DNA from: Variovorax sp. PBS-H4
Lineage (GTDB): Bacteria > Pseudomonadota > Gammaproteobacteria > Burkholderiales > Burkholderiaceae_C
Reading direction: 5' to 3'
Assembly: GCF_901827205.1 (NCBI RefSeq)
Contig: NZ_LR594675.1
Location: forward strand, 1,054,001-1,118,000
Length of the DNA: 64,000 nt
The position numbers and the translations under genes were made by a program. This document shows positions 27,224-35,668 of this stretch, piece by piece (within the stretch, counting starts at the first letter, position 1; each line of letters opens with the position of its first letter). The notes under the pieces are model-generated. The model was not told the origin of the DNA, did not search any database, and saw only the letters and a list, made by a program, of their open reading frames with translations.

Positions 27224-28591
27224 TTGCAGGATCTCGACACATTCCTTCTGGCCGCCCTGCGCGCCGCGCCGCGCAGGTACCGCATGCCGCCGTTGCCCGC
27301 GGACGCCGAGGCGGCCGCGCGGATCGGCGTGGATGCCGCACTTGCCTTTGCGCTCGAGGCCTTGCGCGCCACGCAGGAATGCGGATCGGCGGCGCCGGCT
27401 TCCATGAATGATTTTTTTGCGCACGCCCTTGCCGGGTTGATCCGCCGGGCGCTCGCACCGGAAGGCGGCGATCCGGCATTCCAGGCACTCGTGCTCCAGG
27501 CGCAGAGCGCGGAGGTTCGCGCGCATGTGCGCTTGGCTGCGCAGCTCGCGAGCGACCGCCGCGCCGTTCGTGCCGCCACGGATGCCATCGGACATCCCGG
27601 CAAGCTTCGCGGCATGCCGGCCGGCGCGATGCGCGATGCGCTGGCCCGCTTGCACCGTCTCGCCGCCGACGGTGCCTGGGCCGAGCTTGCCACGGCGACC
27701 CAGCAGCCGCTTGCGCCGGACATGACGGCAGGAGAGCAGATGCGTTTGCTGCTGGAGGGGCTCCGATCCAGCCCAGCGCTGCAGCGCCTTGCGCATGGCG
27801 GTGCATTGCTGCGCAATGAAGCCGTGCAACGTTACCTGCAGCTGAGCGAACGAAGAGGGCCGCTGGCGGGTAGCGATGCCGCGGCCGCGTCGGGTCGCGC
27901 GTCGGCGCGCCTGGGCGAGGCGGCCGAGCACATCACCGTGCAGGCTTTCGGCGCCATCGCCGACCTGCTGAACCGGCATCGGGAACAAGGCGCCGCCTAT
28001 CGCGTCGTGCGCAGCCTTCGCCCCCCGCGAGGCTTCCCGGGACAGAGGAACAAGGCGAAGGACGAATGGGACGCGGTGATCGTGCGAAGCGGCCAGGATG
28101 GCGCCGAAGAGATCGCTCTTCTTGCCGAGATCAAGGCATCGCCCGCCGCTGCGACATCCGACTTCTCGCGACTTCTGCGCGGCTTGCGGCGACTCGCGGA
28201 TGCCGACCCCGGCCGGACGTATGCCTTTGCTTCGGAAGCCGGCGAAACGCACGTTTCAGGCATGTCCCTGTGCGCGCTCCGGCCCGCCGGGCATTGGCTG
28301 CCGCCCCACGTGATCTACTGCTGTTGCGCACCGGCCGGATCGCATGCGCCGTTCTTGAGTGCGGCGACGAGGGCGGTTCTGCTCGGCGAGCCCGCAAGCG
28401 TCGCATTCGCATGCAGGCTCGCTGGCGGCGAGGCGCCCGCCGACTCGGATCTTCTTCCGGTGTGGAGCGCCCTGGCGAAAGAACCTCGATTGCGCTCGGC
28501 GTTGTACCAGTACGAAACCGCGAAGCGGGTGCGGGAGGCCATGGTGCATCCGCTCGACTTGCTGTCTGCCGTGCGCGACGGCCTGAGTTAG
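27224..28591 (+). CDS. Conserved-looking protein of unknown function
   Basis: 455 aa from a TTG at 27224, chosen because protein-like sequence (LQDLDTFLLAALRAAPRRYRMPPLP) starts there; the first ATG is at 27284 and a GTG at 26987 would add 79 unlikely residues. The protein is helical and Ala/Arg/Leu-rich with an internal segment EWDAVIVRSGQDGAEEIALLAEIKAS that looks like a nuclease-type beta-strand core (D...E-x-K), followed by RTYAFASEAGETHVSG. No signal peptide or membrane span. Similar Burkholderiales proteins carry a DAHP synthase name in some annotations, but no DAHP synthase motif is visible here. Function unknown; the E-x-K reading is an inference. Confidence 0.65.
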   Translation: MQDLDTFLLAALRAAPRRYRMPPLPADAEAAARIGVDAALAFALEALRATQECGSAAPASMNDFFAHALAGLIRRALAPEGGDPAFQALVLQAQSAEVRAHVRLAAQLASDRRAVRAATDAIGHPGKLRGMPAGAMRDALARLHRLAADGAWAELATATQQPLAPDMTAGEQMRLLLEGLRSSPALQRLAHGGALLRNEAVQRYLQLSERRGPLAGSDAAAASGRASARLGEAAEHITVQAFGAIADLLNRHREQGAAYRVVRSLRPPRGFPGQRNKAKDEWDAVIVRSGQDGAEEIALLAEIKASPAAATSDFSRLLRGLRRLADADPGRTYAFASEAGETHVSGMSLCALRPAGHWLPPHVIYCCCAPAGSHAPFLSAATRAVLLGEPASVAFACRLAGGEAPADSDLLPVWSALAKEPRLRSALYQYETAKRVREAMVHPLDLLSAVRDGLS

Positions 28592-28629
28592 CCTTGGCCA
28601 GCCGGACGCCAGCCGAATCGGCCGGGTGT

Positions 28630-29013
28630 TCAGCGGCGGCCCTGCTGGCGCATCGCGCGCAGCTCCTGCGTGAGGAAGCCGCGCGCCTCGTGCGTCTTGC
28701 CGTCCGCGAGCTTGACCATGTAGGGCTTGCCGGTCAGCTCCGAGCGCGAGGCGCAGCGCTCGATGAAGTCTTCGGCCGTCACGATCTCATCGCGGAAGTG
28801 CTTGTACTTGGCCTGCATGTGCTCGGCTGCCTCCCCAGCGTCGTGCGGCTCCCCGTTGCGCAGGAATTTCATCGTGGTCATGCCCTGGACGTGCGCGATC
28901 AGGGCCATGATCAACTTGTGTTCCTGCTCCGAGGGCGTGGCCGCGGCGAGCGGCGCGAAGGCGGCAAGCAGGGCGAGGGTTGCGATGTGCAGGCACCGGC
29001 GACGATCGTGCAT
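28630..29013 (-). CDS. Secreted small protein resembling DUF5329
   Basis: 127 aa from ATG 29013 (MHDRRRCLHIATLALLAAFAPLAAA), a clear signal peptide with likely cleavage after AAA-T. The mature part (EQEHKLIMALIAHVQGMTTMKFLRNGEPHDAGEAAEHM, positions about 28-65 taken in pieces) matches the pattern of DUF5329 proteins, whose role is unknown; AEDFIERCASRSELTGKPY is also typical. Predicted periplasmic. The 20 extra residues of the longer frame would spoil the signal sequence. Convergent with the unknown gene before it and divergent from hisN. Confidence 0.75.
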   Translation of the reverse strand: MHDRRRCLHIATLALLAAFAPLAAATPSEQEHKLIMALIAHVQGMTTMKFLRNGEPHDAGEAAEHMQAKYKHFRDEIVTAEDFIERCASRSELTGKPYMVKLADGKTHEARGFLTQELRAMRQQGRR

Positions 29014-29115
29014 GAGGCTTTTCTTGTTCGAGCTGTTCGAAGCCATGCTCGCCCAGCCCGGGCAGCGTGTCAAACCGCCGCCTCGGGTTTAATCGGCTTC
29101 TTTGCCTGTTCCTCC

Positions 29116-29904
29116 ATGAGTTCCACTGCCTCGCCCCAGGATGCCCTGCGCATCGCCAACCTCCTTGCCGACGCCGCTGCCGCCCATTCGCTGCGCCTGT
29201 TCCGCACGCCGCTGGAGGTGATCGCCAAGGCCGACCAAAGCCCGGTCACGGTGGCGGACCGCGCGGCCGAGGCGGCGATGCGCGAGATCCTGGGCATCGA
29301 GCGGCCGGCCGACGGCATCTTCGGTGAGGAGCATGGCGTAGCACGCATGGACGCCGAGGCGGTGTGGGTGCTCGACCCGATTGACGGCACGCGCAGCTTC
29401 GTGACCGGCTCGCCGCTCTGGGGAACGCTGATCGCCCTCGTGCGCGGCGGCCGCGTCGAGCTCGGCATGGTCGACATGCCGGTGCTGGGCGAGCGCTGGG
29501 TCGGGCAGGCCGGCCTTGGCGCGCAGCGCAACGGGCAGGCCGTGCGCGTGAGCGCCTGCGACAGCGTCGAGGCGGCACGCATCTTCACGACCTCGCCGGA
29601 CATCTTCGGGCCTGCCGACTGGAACGCCTTCGACCGGCTGAGCCGGCGCTGCGCAATGCGCCGCTTCGGGGGCGACTGCTACAGCTACGCCCAGCTGGCC
29701 GGCGGCAGCATCGACCTGGTGGTCGAGACGGGCCTGCAGCCCTACGACTACCTGGGCCCCGCAGGCCTGATCGAGGCCGCGGGCGGCGTGATCACCGACT
29801 GGGAGGGCAGCCCGCTGGGCCTGGCCTCCGACGGCCGCGTCGTTGCCGCCGCCACGCCTGAACTGCACCGCGAGGCGCTGGCGATCCTGAACGCGCAAGT
29901 CTGA
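29116..29904 (+). CDS. hisN: Histidinol-phosphatase, inositol-monophosphatase family (HisN)
   Basis: 262 aa from ATG 29116 (MSSTASPQDALRI). Dephosphorylates L-histidinol phosphate, the penultimate step of histidine synthesis, in bacteria that use the IMPase-type enzyme. Metal-site motifs: FGEEHG, DPIDGTRSF and the C-terminal PYDYLGPAGLIEAAGG; GGDCYSYAQLAGG and VVETGLQPYD favour HisN over plain inositol phosphatases. Isolated from other his genes in this window, so a broader phosphatase role is not excluded. Confidence 0.85.
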   Translation: MSSTASPQDALRIANLLADAAAAHSLRLFRTPLEVIAKADQSPVTVADRAAEAAMREILGIERPADGIFGEEHGVARMDAEAVWVLDPIDGTRSFVTGSPLWGTLIALVRGGRVELGMVDMPVLGERWVGQAGLGAQRNGQAVRVSACDSVEAARIFTTSPDIFGPADWNAFDRLSRRCAMRRFGGDCYSYAQLAGGSIDLVVETGLQPYDYLGPAGLIEAAGGVITDWEGSPLGLASDGRVVAAATPELHREALAILNAQV

Positions 29905-30043
29905 GCGCGGTCGCGGGACGGATGTCCCGCTCGCGCGCCGCCCCATGCACCCCGTCCCGGAAAAGCGGGACAGGCGCCCCGGGACGGAATGCCCCCGGCC
30001 GCGAACAATCAATGCTCCCCTTCATGTTTCATGGGAGCGCTCG

Positions 30044-30949
30044 ATGTCCATCCACGCGATCCACGTTGCGCCCGCCAAGCGCTTCCAGGTTGCGCATGCC
30101 TGCGCCGCGGCGGCGCTGCCGGGGCAGCACGTGGCCTCGCTGGGTTTGGTCGACGTCGAGGCACTCGGAGGCGGCGTTCACCGGGGGCTGCCCCATGAAC
30201 TCTTCATGGTCACGGCCTACTGCGACGAGCAGCTGGACTGCCGCAGCGCCGGCGGTGGCCGTGCGCTGCGCGTGATGGTCTCGGCCCTGCGCATCCGCCC
30301 CGTGGACTTCGTGACACAGGGCCGCGGCCAGATGGCCGTCGCGATGCTGACGCCGCTGGGCCTGCTGCGCGCCTTTGGCCGGCCCTGGGACAACCTGTGC
30401 AACGAACGCCTGCCCTTGCGCGAGATCGTGCCCCCTTACCAGGAGGCGATCCTGCATGGCGCGTTGATCGATGCGGCGGGGCCGGAGCGCTGCGCGGCCT
30501 TCGGGCGCTGGCTGGAGACCCGGATCAACGAGCGCCGCCTGCTGGGCTGGCAGGCCGAGCGTGTGGCTGCGGCAGCCATGTCGCTGCTGGAGGCGCCCGG
30601 GCTCTCGGTCGACGAGCTCGCCTGCCAGCATCGGGTGAGCCGGCGGCAGCTCGAACGCGACTTCCGCCATTGGCTGGGCGTCGCGCCCGCAGGCTATGCG
30701 CGGCTGGTGCGCTTCCAGCGCGCTGCCTGCGGGATCGCCGAGGGCGCGCCGCTGGCCCATGTCGCCGTGGAGCAGGGCTATGCAGACCAGGCCCACATGA
30801 CCCGCGCCTTCTCCGAAACGGCGGGCGTCACCCCGCGCCAGCTGCGCGAGGGCGGCGGCCCCGCGCGCGCGCTGCGGGCGGCCTTCGCGCAGCGCATGAT
30901 CATGCTGCCCGCCGCCGGCGAGCCGGAGGCGCTTCGGCTGGCGGCCTGA
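30044..30949 (+). CDS. AraC family transcriptional regulator
   Basis: 301 aa from ATG 30044, preceded by GGGAG. The last third is the double helix-turn-helix of the AraC/XylS family: LSVDELACQHRVSRRQLERDF and AHVAVEQGYADQAHMTRAF, followed by GVTPRQLREGG. The N-terminal half is an effector domain with no recognised ligand. No obvious target lies next to it; the following DUF2905 and sugar-kinase genes are on the same strand 23 bp downstream. Confidence 0.9.
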   Translation: MSIHAIHVAPAKRFQVAHACAAAALPGQHVASLGLVDVEALGGGVHRGLPHELFMVTAYCDEQLDCRSAGGGRALRVMVSALRIRPVDFVTQGRGQMAVAMLTPLGLLRAFGRPWDNLCNERLPLREIVPPYQEAILHGALIDAAGPERCAAFGRWLETRINERRLLGWQAERVAAAAMSLLEAPGLSVDELACQHRVSRRQLERDFRHWLGVAPAGYARLVRFQRAACGIAEGAPLAHVAVEQGYADQAHMTRAFSETAGVTPRQLREGGGPARALRAAFAQRMIMLPAAGEPEALRLAA

Positions 30950-30972
30950 GCGGCGCGCGCTAGACTGTCTGC

Positions 30973-31167
30973 ATGGTTCGCTGGCTGATCGTCGTCGTGC
31001 TCGCGCTGCTCTTGATGAGCGGCTTGACGCAATGGCTGCGGCGCTTCGGCTTCGGGCGCCTGCCCGGCGACTTCGAGTTTCGGGCCTTCGGGCGCGAATG
31101 GCAGCTGCCGATCGGGAGCACCGTGGTGCTCAGCATGATCGCGGCCTTGATTGCACGATGGATCTGA
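30973..31167 (+). CDS. DUF2905 small membrane protein
   Basis: 64 aa with two hydrophobic helices (MVRWLIVVVLALLLMSG and STVVLSMIAALIARW) around the short motif GRLPGDFEF, the pattern of DUF2905 proteins. Role unknown. It ends 4 bp before the ROK kinase start and is probably co-transcribed with it. Confidence 0.85.
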   Translation: MVRWLIVVVLALLLMSGLTQWLRRFGFGRLPGDFEFRAFGREWQLPIGSTVVLSMIAALIARWI

Positions 31168-31171
31168 CCCC

Positions 31172-32098
31172 ATGAGAGCCTGCGTCGATATCGGCGGCAC
31201 CAAGCTGGCCGTGAGCCTTTCGCCCGACGGCAGCACCGAGCTGATCGGCCGCCGAAGCGAGCCCACGGCCAAGACCGGCAGCAACGATGCGGTGGCGCTG
31301 CAGATCCTGAGGCTCATCGACGAGATCTGCGCCGAGCAGGGCATCCCGGCCGCATCGATCGACCGCGTGGGCGTGTCGTCGGCGGGCCCTTTCGTGCTGC
31401 GCGACGCTTCGGTCGAGCTGGCCACACCCAACATCTGCGGCGGCATCGCCGGCCCCGCGCGTGGACTGCCCAACGACTGGATGACGGCCGCGCTCGAGGC
31501 ACCGCTGCGCCAGCGCTTCGGCCAGGTGCGGGTAGAGAACGATGCGGTGGCCGCGCTCGAGGCCGAGCGCACCTGGGGCGCGCTGAAGGGCACGGACCAC
31601 TGCGCCTATGTCACCTGGAGCACCGGCGTCGGAGTGGGCCTGTGCGTGGACGGCCGCATCCTCCACGGCAAGAACGGCAATGCGGGCCACGCGGGCCACA
31701 GCTTCGTGGCAGACGACGACAGTGGCGCGCTGTGCGGCTGCGGCAACGTCGGGGACGTGGAGGCCCTGGTCGCCGGCAACTCCGTTGCGCGCCGCTTCGG
31801 GCGGCCGTCGCCCGAGCTGTTCGCCGCCGCCGCCGCCGGCGAGCCGCAGGCCCTGGCCACCACGGCGGCGCTGTGCCGGGTGATGGGACGCATGCTCTAC
31901 AACCTGATCGCCACGCTCGACCTGGATCGCATCAGCCTCGGCGGCAGCGTGTTCTGGCACAACCGCGATTTCCTGCTGCCGCGCCTGCAGGCCGAGATCG
32001 ACGGCAAGCTGGTCGCGCTCACCCGCGGGGCGGTGCTGGTGCCCGCCGGGCTGGGCGACAAGGTCGGCGACTACGCCGCCCTTGCCTTGCTTGATTAG
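31172..32098 (+). CDS. ROK family sugar kinase
   Basis: 308 aa from ATG 31172 (MRACVDIGGTKLAVS). ATP-dependent hexose kinase of the ROK group. Motifs: phosphate-binding DIGGTK at the N-terminus, ENDAVAALEAE with the catalytic Asp, STGVGVGL, and the zinc-type segment GHAGHSF...CGCGNVGD. Fructose, glucose, mannose or N-acetyl sugars are possible substrates. Its TAG stop (32096-32098) lies inside the left arm of the palindromic element that follows. Confidence 0.88.
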   Translation: MRACVDIGGTKLAVSLSPDGSTELIGRRSEPTAKTGSNDAVALQILRLIDEICAEQGIPAASIDRVGVSSAGPFVLRDASVELATPNICGGIAGPARGLPNDWMTAALEAPLRQRFGQVRVENDAVAALEAERTWGALKGTDHCAYVTWSTGVGVGLCVDGRILHGKNGNAGHAGHSFVADDDSGALCGCGNVGDVEALVAGNSVARRFGRPSPELFAAAAAGEPQALATTAALCRVMGRMLYNLIATLDLDRISLGGSVFWHNRDFLLPRLQAEIDGKLVALTRGAVLVPAGLGDKVGDYAALALLD

Positions 32099-32268
32099 GG
32101 CCTGTTAACGCTATGCAAGGCGTCGCTTCCCTTCGGGTTGCCCCGCAAAGGGGCCGTCTGCGGCGTTGCCCGCGCTGCAAGGCGACCAGGCTTGCTGCGC
32201 GCGGGCGCCTTGCATCCAGCCTCTTTGCGGGGCAACGCGACCCCTTGCATAGCGTTGACAGGCCCTAA
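32095..32268. repeat. 174-bp palindromic element with 26-bp terminal inverted repeats
   Basis: The ends 32095-32120 and 32243-32268 are inverted copies matching at 25 of 26 bases (outer part TTAGGGCCTG, inner part AACGCTATGCAAGG). Inside, GTTGCCCCGCAAAG (32137-32150) and its exact complement (32223-32236) form a second 14-bp pair, and the centre is partly self-complementary, so the whole could fold into one long hairpin. There is no coding sequence inside. It supplies the stop codons of both convergent flanking genes. The form fits a miniature inverted-repeat or REP/ERIC-like element, possibly acting as a two-way terminator. Confidence 0.85.
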
Positions 32269-33035
32269 AGGAACATCCCGCCCGACACTTCGATGCGCTG
32301 CCCGGTGATCCAGCGGTTCTCCGGCTGGAGCAGCGAGGCGATCGCACCCCCGATGTCGTCGGGCTGGCCGGCGCGCCCCAGCGCGGTCTGCGAGGCGATC
32401 ATGCTGTTCACCTGGGCGTTGTCTCGCACCAGGCCGCCGCCGAAGTCGGTCTCGATCGCGCCCGGCGCGACGACATTGACTGCGATGCCGCGCGCGCCCA
32501 GTTCCTTGGCCTGGTAACGCGTCAGCACCTCGATGCCGCCCTTCATCGCGGCGTACGCCGCATGACCGGGGAGAGTAAAGCGCGCGAGCCCGGTCGAAAT
32601 ATTGACGATGCGGCCGCCGTCGGCAATCAGCGGCAGCAGTTTCTGGGTCAGGAAGAACGGGCCCTTGAGCTGGACGTTCATCAGCTGGTCGAACTGTTCT
32701 TCGCTGGTTTCTTCGAAACTCACGTGAATGCCGATGCCGGCGTTGTTGACCAGGTAGTCGAAGCGCTCGCGCTGCCAGACCTCGTTCAAGGCCGTCTTCA
32801 CTTGCGCCGCGAAGGCCACGAAGCCCGCGCTGTCCGCAACGTCCAGCCGCAACGCGAGCGCGCGCCGCCCGAGGGCCTCGATCTGCCGAACCACCTGCTC
32901 TGCCTCTTCGGCGCCGCTGCGGTAGGTCAGCAGAATGTCCACGCCGCCCTCGGCCAGCTTCAGCGCCGTGTTCTTGCCCAGGCCGCGGCTGCCGCCGGTG
33001 ATGAGAGCGATGGGTGCGATGTGTGGAGTGCTCAT
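32265..33035 (-). CDS. SDR family oxidoreductase
   Basis: 256 aa from ATG 33035, preceded by AAAGGAA. Short-chain dehydrogenase with the NAD(P) motif TGGSRGLG, NNAGIG, an active-site YAAMK after NISTG, and the C-terminal GQRIEVSGGM. Most likely a ketone/alcohol oxidoreductase; substrate unknown. Divergent from a LysR gene that may control it. Its stop lies in the right arm of the palindromic element. The ten extra N-terminal residues of the longer frame are not needed. Confidence 0.9.
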   Translation of the reverse strand: MSTPHIAPIALITGGSRGLGKNTALKLAEGGVDILLTYRSGAEEAEQVVRQIEALGRRALALRLDVADSAGFVAFAAQVKTALNEVWQRERFDYLVNNAGIGIHVSFEETSEEQFDQLMNVQLKGPFFLTQKLLPLIADGGRIVNISTGLARFTLPGHAAYAAMKGGIEVLTRYQAKELGARGIAVNVVAPGAIETDFGGGLVRDNAQVNSMIASQTALGRAGQPDDIGGAIASLLQPENRWITGQRIEVSGGMFL

Positions 33036-33080
33036 GTTGATTCCTTTAGAGAGTTGGGCCATGCAGTGAACTCTAGGGAA

Positions 33081-33123
33081 GAACAGTGAGCGAATAAACT
33101 GGGTGAAAAAGATAGAACTGTTC
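33081..33123. promoter_or_regulatory. Inverted repeat between the SDR and LysR genes
   Basis: GAACAGT (33081-33087) and its complement ACTGTTC (33117-33123) are 29 bp apart in the 127-bp divergent gap. Two matching half-sites about 3.5 helical turns apart, centre to centre, suit a tetrameric LysR-type regulator. Binding is inferred. Confidence 0.35.
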
Positions 33124-33162
33124 AGGGCAGCAGAACAATCTACCGGTCAACCTTCTCTTGCC

Positions 33163-34059
33163 ATGGACCTGGACGCGCTACGCATCTTTGCCAAAGTGGC
33201 CGAACTGGCCAGCTTCACCCGTGCCGCAGAGCAGCTGGGTCATCCCAAGGCGCGCGTCTCTACCGCCGTGCAGCAGCTCGAAGGGCAGCTTGGCACGCGC
33301 TTGTTGCACCGGACCACCCGCCGCGTGCGCCTGACCCAGGACGGCGAGCTGTTCCTCGAGCGTGCGAAAGAGCTGGTCGCCGACGCGGAGGAGCTCCAAG
33401 CAATGTTCCAGCAGGCGCCCACTGCCCTGCGGGGCCGGCTGCGCGTGGACTTGCCGGTCGGCATCGCGCGCCACATCGTCATCCCGCGCCTGCCCGAGTT
33501 TTTTGCCGCGCATCCGCAGCTGGCCCTGGAACTCAGCACCACCGACCGGCGGGTGGACCCGGTGCACGAAGGCTTCGATTGCGTGTTGCGCATCGGGCCG
33601 CTGCGCGATTCGGGCCTGGTGGCGCGCCCGCTGGGGCGACTTCGCCTGATCAACTGCGCGAGCCCCGGCTACCTGCGCGCGCACGGCATCCCGCGGGCGC
33701 CGGAGGACCTGACCGCGCATTGGCTGGTCCACTACTCGCCCACGCTGGGCGGGCAGTCGCCCGGCTGGGAATACCACGACGGGGAGCGCTATCGCTTCCA
33801 GCCCATGGGCGGGCAGATCACCGTGAACAGCTCCGAGGCCTACGAAGCCGCCTGCCTCGCAGGCCTGGGCCTGATCCAGGCACCGGTGCTGGGCCTCCAG
33901 GCGCGGATCGACCAGGGGCTGCTCGAGGAGGTCATGCCGCAGGCGACGGCTGAGCCAATGGCCGTGACGTTGCTTTATCCGCACCGCCGGAACCTTTCCC
34001 AGCGGGTGCAGGCGATGCTCGATTGGCTGGCCCGGACGGTGGAGCCCATGTTGTGCTAG
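33163..34059 (+). CDS. LysR family transcriptional regulator
   Basis: 298 aa from ATG 33163 (MDLDALRIFAKVAE). N-terminal winged helix-turn-helix (FTRAAEQLGHPKARVSTAVQQLE) and a type 2 periplasmic-binding-like effector domain, LTRFTTR-like group (RLLHRTTRRVRLTQDG). The divergent SDR gene is the likely target, by the usual LysR layout. The last 128 bp overlap, on the opposite strand, the end of the MocR-type gene. Confidence 0.9.
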   Translation: MDLDALRIFAKVAELASFTRAAEQLGHPKARVSTAVQQLEGQLGTRLLHRTTRRVRLTQDGELFLERAKELVADAEELQAMFQQAPTALRGRLRVDLPVGIARHIVIPRLPEFFAAHPQLALELSTTDRRVDPVHEGFDCVLRIGPLRDSGLVARPLGRLRLINCASPGYLRAHGIPRAPEDLTAHWLVHYSPTLGGQSPGWEYHDGERYRFQPMGGQITVNSSEAYEAACLAGLGLIQAPVLGLQARIDQGLLEEVMPQATAEPMAVTLLYPHRRNLSQRVQAMLDWLARTVEPMLC

Positions 34060-35494
34060 AGCTCAGGTCGGTGGCGATGGCGCCCAGGCGCCGCAGCGCG
34101 GCATCGACCGCTTCGCCATAAGGCCAGCCGCAGTTGATGCGCAGATAGTGGTCGAAGCGCGAGGAGTTCGAGAACAGCGTGCCGGGCGCCACCACGATAC
34201 GCTCGGCCAGCGCCGCGTCGAAGAGCCGCGTCGAGGACAGGCGCTCCGGCAGCTCCACCCACAGCTGCAGTCCGCCCGGCGGCAGGTTGATGCGCGTACC
34301 CGGCGGAAAGCAGCTGGCGATCGTGTCGGCGGTCTGCTCGCGCTGCGTCTTCAGGCACTGGCGCAGATGGCGCAGGTGGCGGTCGTAGCTGCCGGTACCC
34401 ATGAATTCGCCGGCCGCAGCCTGTGCGAGCGCCTCGTTGTTGCGCGTTTGCGCGAACTTCAGCATCTCCACCCGCGCCTGCCACCGGCCGGCCGCGATCC
34501 AGCCCAGCCGCAGGCCGGGCGCGAGGATCTTGTGCAGCGAGGCGCAGTGGATCACGTTGCCGCTGCGGTCGAAGGACTTGAGCGCGCGGGGTGGCACCGG
34601 CGCGTCGATGAGCTCGCTGTAGGTGTCGTCCTCGATCAGCGGGATGGCGTGTTGCTCGCACAGCTGCGCAAGCCGGGCCTTGTGGACATCGGGCATCACG
34701 CTGCCGAGCGGGTTCTGCAGGTGCGGCACCACCACCACCGCCTTGATGTTGTCGTAGGTGCGAATGGCGAGGTCCAGGGCCTCGATCGAGAGGCCGGTCT
34801 GCGGGCTGGTCGGAATCTCGAGCGCCTGCAGCCCCAGGCTCTCGAGCACCTGCAGCAGGCCGTAGAAGGTGGGCGACTCCACCGCCACCGTGTCGCCCGG
34901 CTGCGCCACCGCGCGCAGTGCGAGGTTCAGCGCCTCGATGCACCCGTTCGTGACGAGGATGTCGTCCGGCGAAATCGCCATGCCCACGCGCAGGCTGCGC
35001 TGCGCGAGCACTTCGCGAAACGGGCGGTGGCCTTTCAGCGGCGCGGCGACCGCGAGCATGCCGGGCCGCTGTCGCAGCGCGCGCGTCATCGCATTGCGCA
35101 ATCCCTCGACGGGGTAGAGCTCAGGAGCGCCGCGCGCAATGGAGAGGTCGAGCTTCTCGCCCACCTGCCGGCGCCGTGCCACGAAGTCCGAGACCTTGGC
35201 ATGGATGCCGACGTACTGCGCCGGGTCGGGCGTCCGGTCGGCCATGGGCTCGTCCATGGGCGCCATCGCGAGGCGCGGCGGCCTGCGCACGAAGTAGCCC
35301 GAGCGCTCGCGCGCCTCGACCCAGCCTTCGCTTTCCATCGAGCGGCACAGCTGGAGGGCGGTCGACAAGCTGATGCCGTGCTGCCGCATCAGGTGACGCA
35401 GCGAGGGCAGCTTGTCTCCCGGCTTGAGTGAGCCGGCGTGGATCGCATCGAGGTAGTGCGCAGCCAGCTGCCGATAAAGCGGGATGGAGTCCAT
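33932..35494 (-). CDS. MocR-type regulator (GntR DNA-binding domain plus aminotransferase-like domain)
   Basis: 520 aa from ATG 35494 (MDSIPLYRQLAAHYLDAI). Residues 1-75 are a GntR winged helix (PGDKLPSLRHLMRQHGIS); the rest is a fold-type I PLP domain with NPLGSVMP, EDDTYSEL and the Lys of SLHKILAPGLRLGW. MocR proteins sense PLP or amino-compound ligands and mostly regulate vitamin B6, GABA or transport genes. The C-terminal 40 or so residues (SSSTTWAPPSGPA onward) are Ala/Pro/Gly-rich, antisense to the LysR gene and probably not part of the fold. Divergent from a small gene at 35669 that may be its target. Confidence 0.9.
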   Translation of the reverse strand: MDSIPLYRQLAAHYLDAIHAGSLKPGDKLPSLRHLMRQHGISLSTALQLCRSMESEGWVEARERSGYFVRRPPRLAMAPMDEPMADRTPDPAQYVGIHAKVSDFVARRRQVGEKLDLSIARGAPELYPVEGLRNAMTRALRQRPGMLAVAAPLKGHRPFREVLAQRSLRVGMAISPDDILVTNGCIEALNLALRAVAQPGDTVAVESPTFYGLLQVLESLGLQALEIPTSPQTGLSIEALDLAIRTYDNIKAVVVVPHLQNPLGSVMPDVHKARLAQLCEQHAIPLIEDDTYSELIDAPVPPRALKSFDRSGNVIHCASLHKILAPGLRLGWIAAGRWQARVEMLKFAQTRNNEALAQAAAGEFMGTGSYDRHLRHLRQCLKTQREQTADTIASCFPPGTRINLPPGGLQLWVELPERLSSTRLFDAALAERIVVAPGTLFSNSSRFDHYLRINCGWPYGEAVDAALRRLGAIATDLSSSTTWAPPSGPANRASPAPAGKGSGGADKATSRPLAQPSPAA

Positions 35495-35668
35495 GGGGCG
35501 ATGCTGCTGGAAGGAAGTTGGGAGCAACAGATGCAGACAGCGGCGAAAACCACCATAACAGATGCCGTCCCGGGCGGCTGTTCTGCCTTCGATGGTCATG
35601 TGCTGTGCCTGTTTTCGAAGTGGCTTGCTGCCTACGATTACTGCATCCACCAAGCCAAAAGGCCCGCC

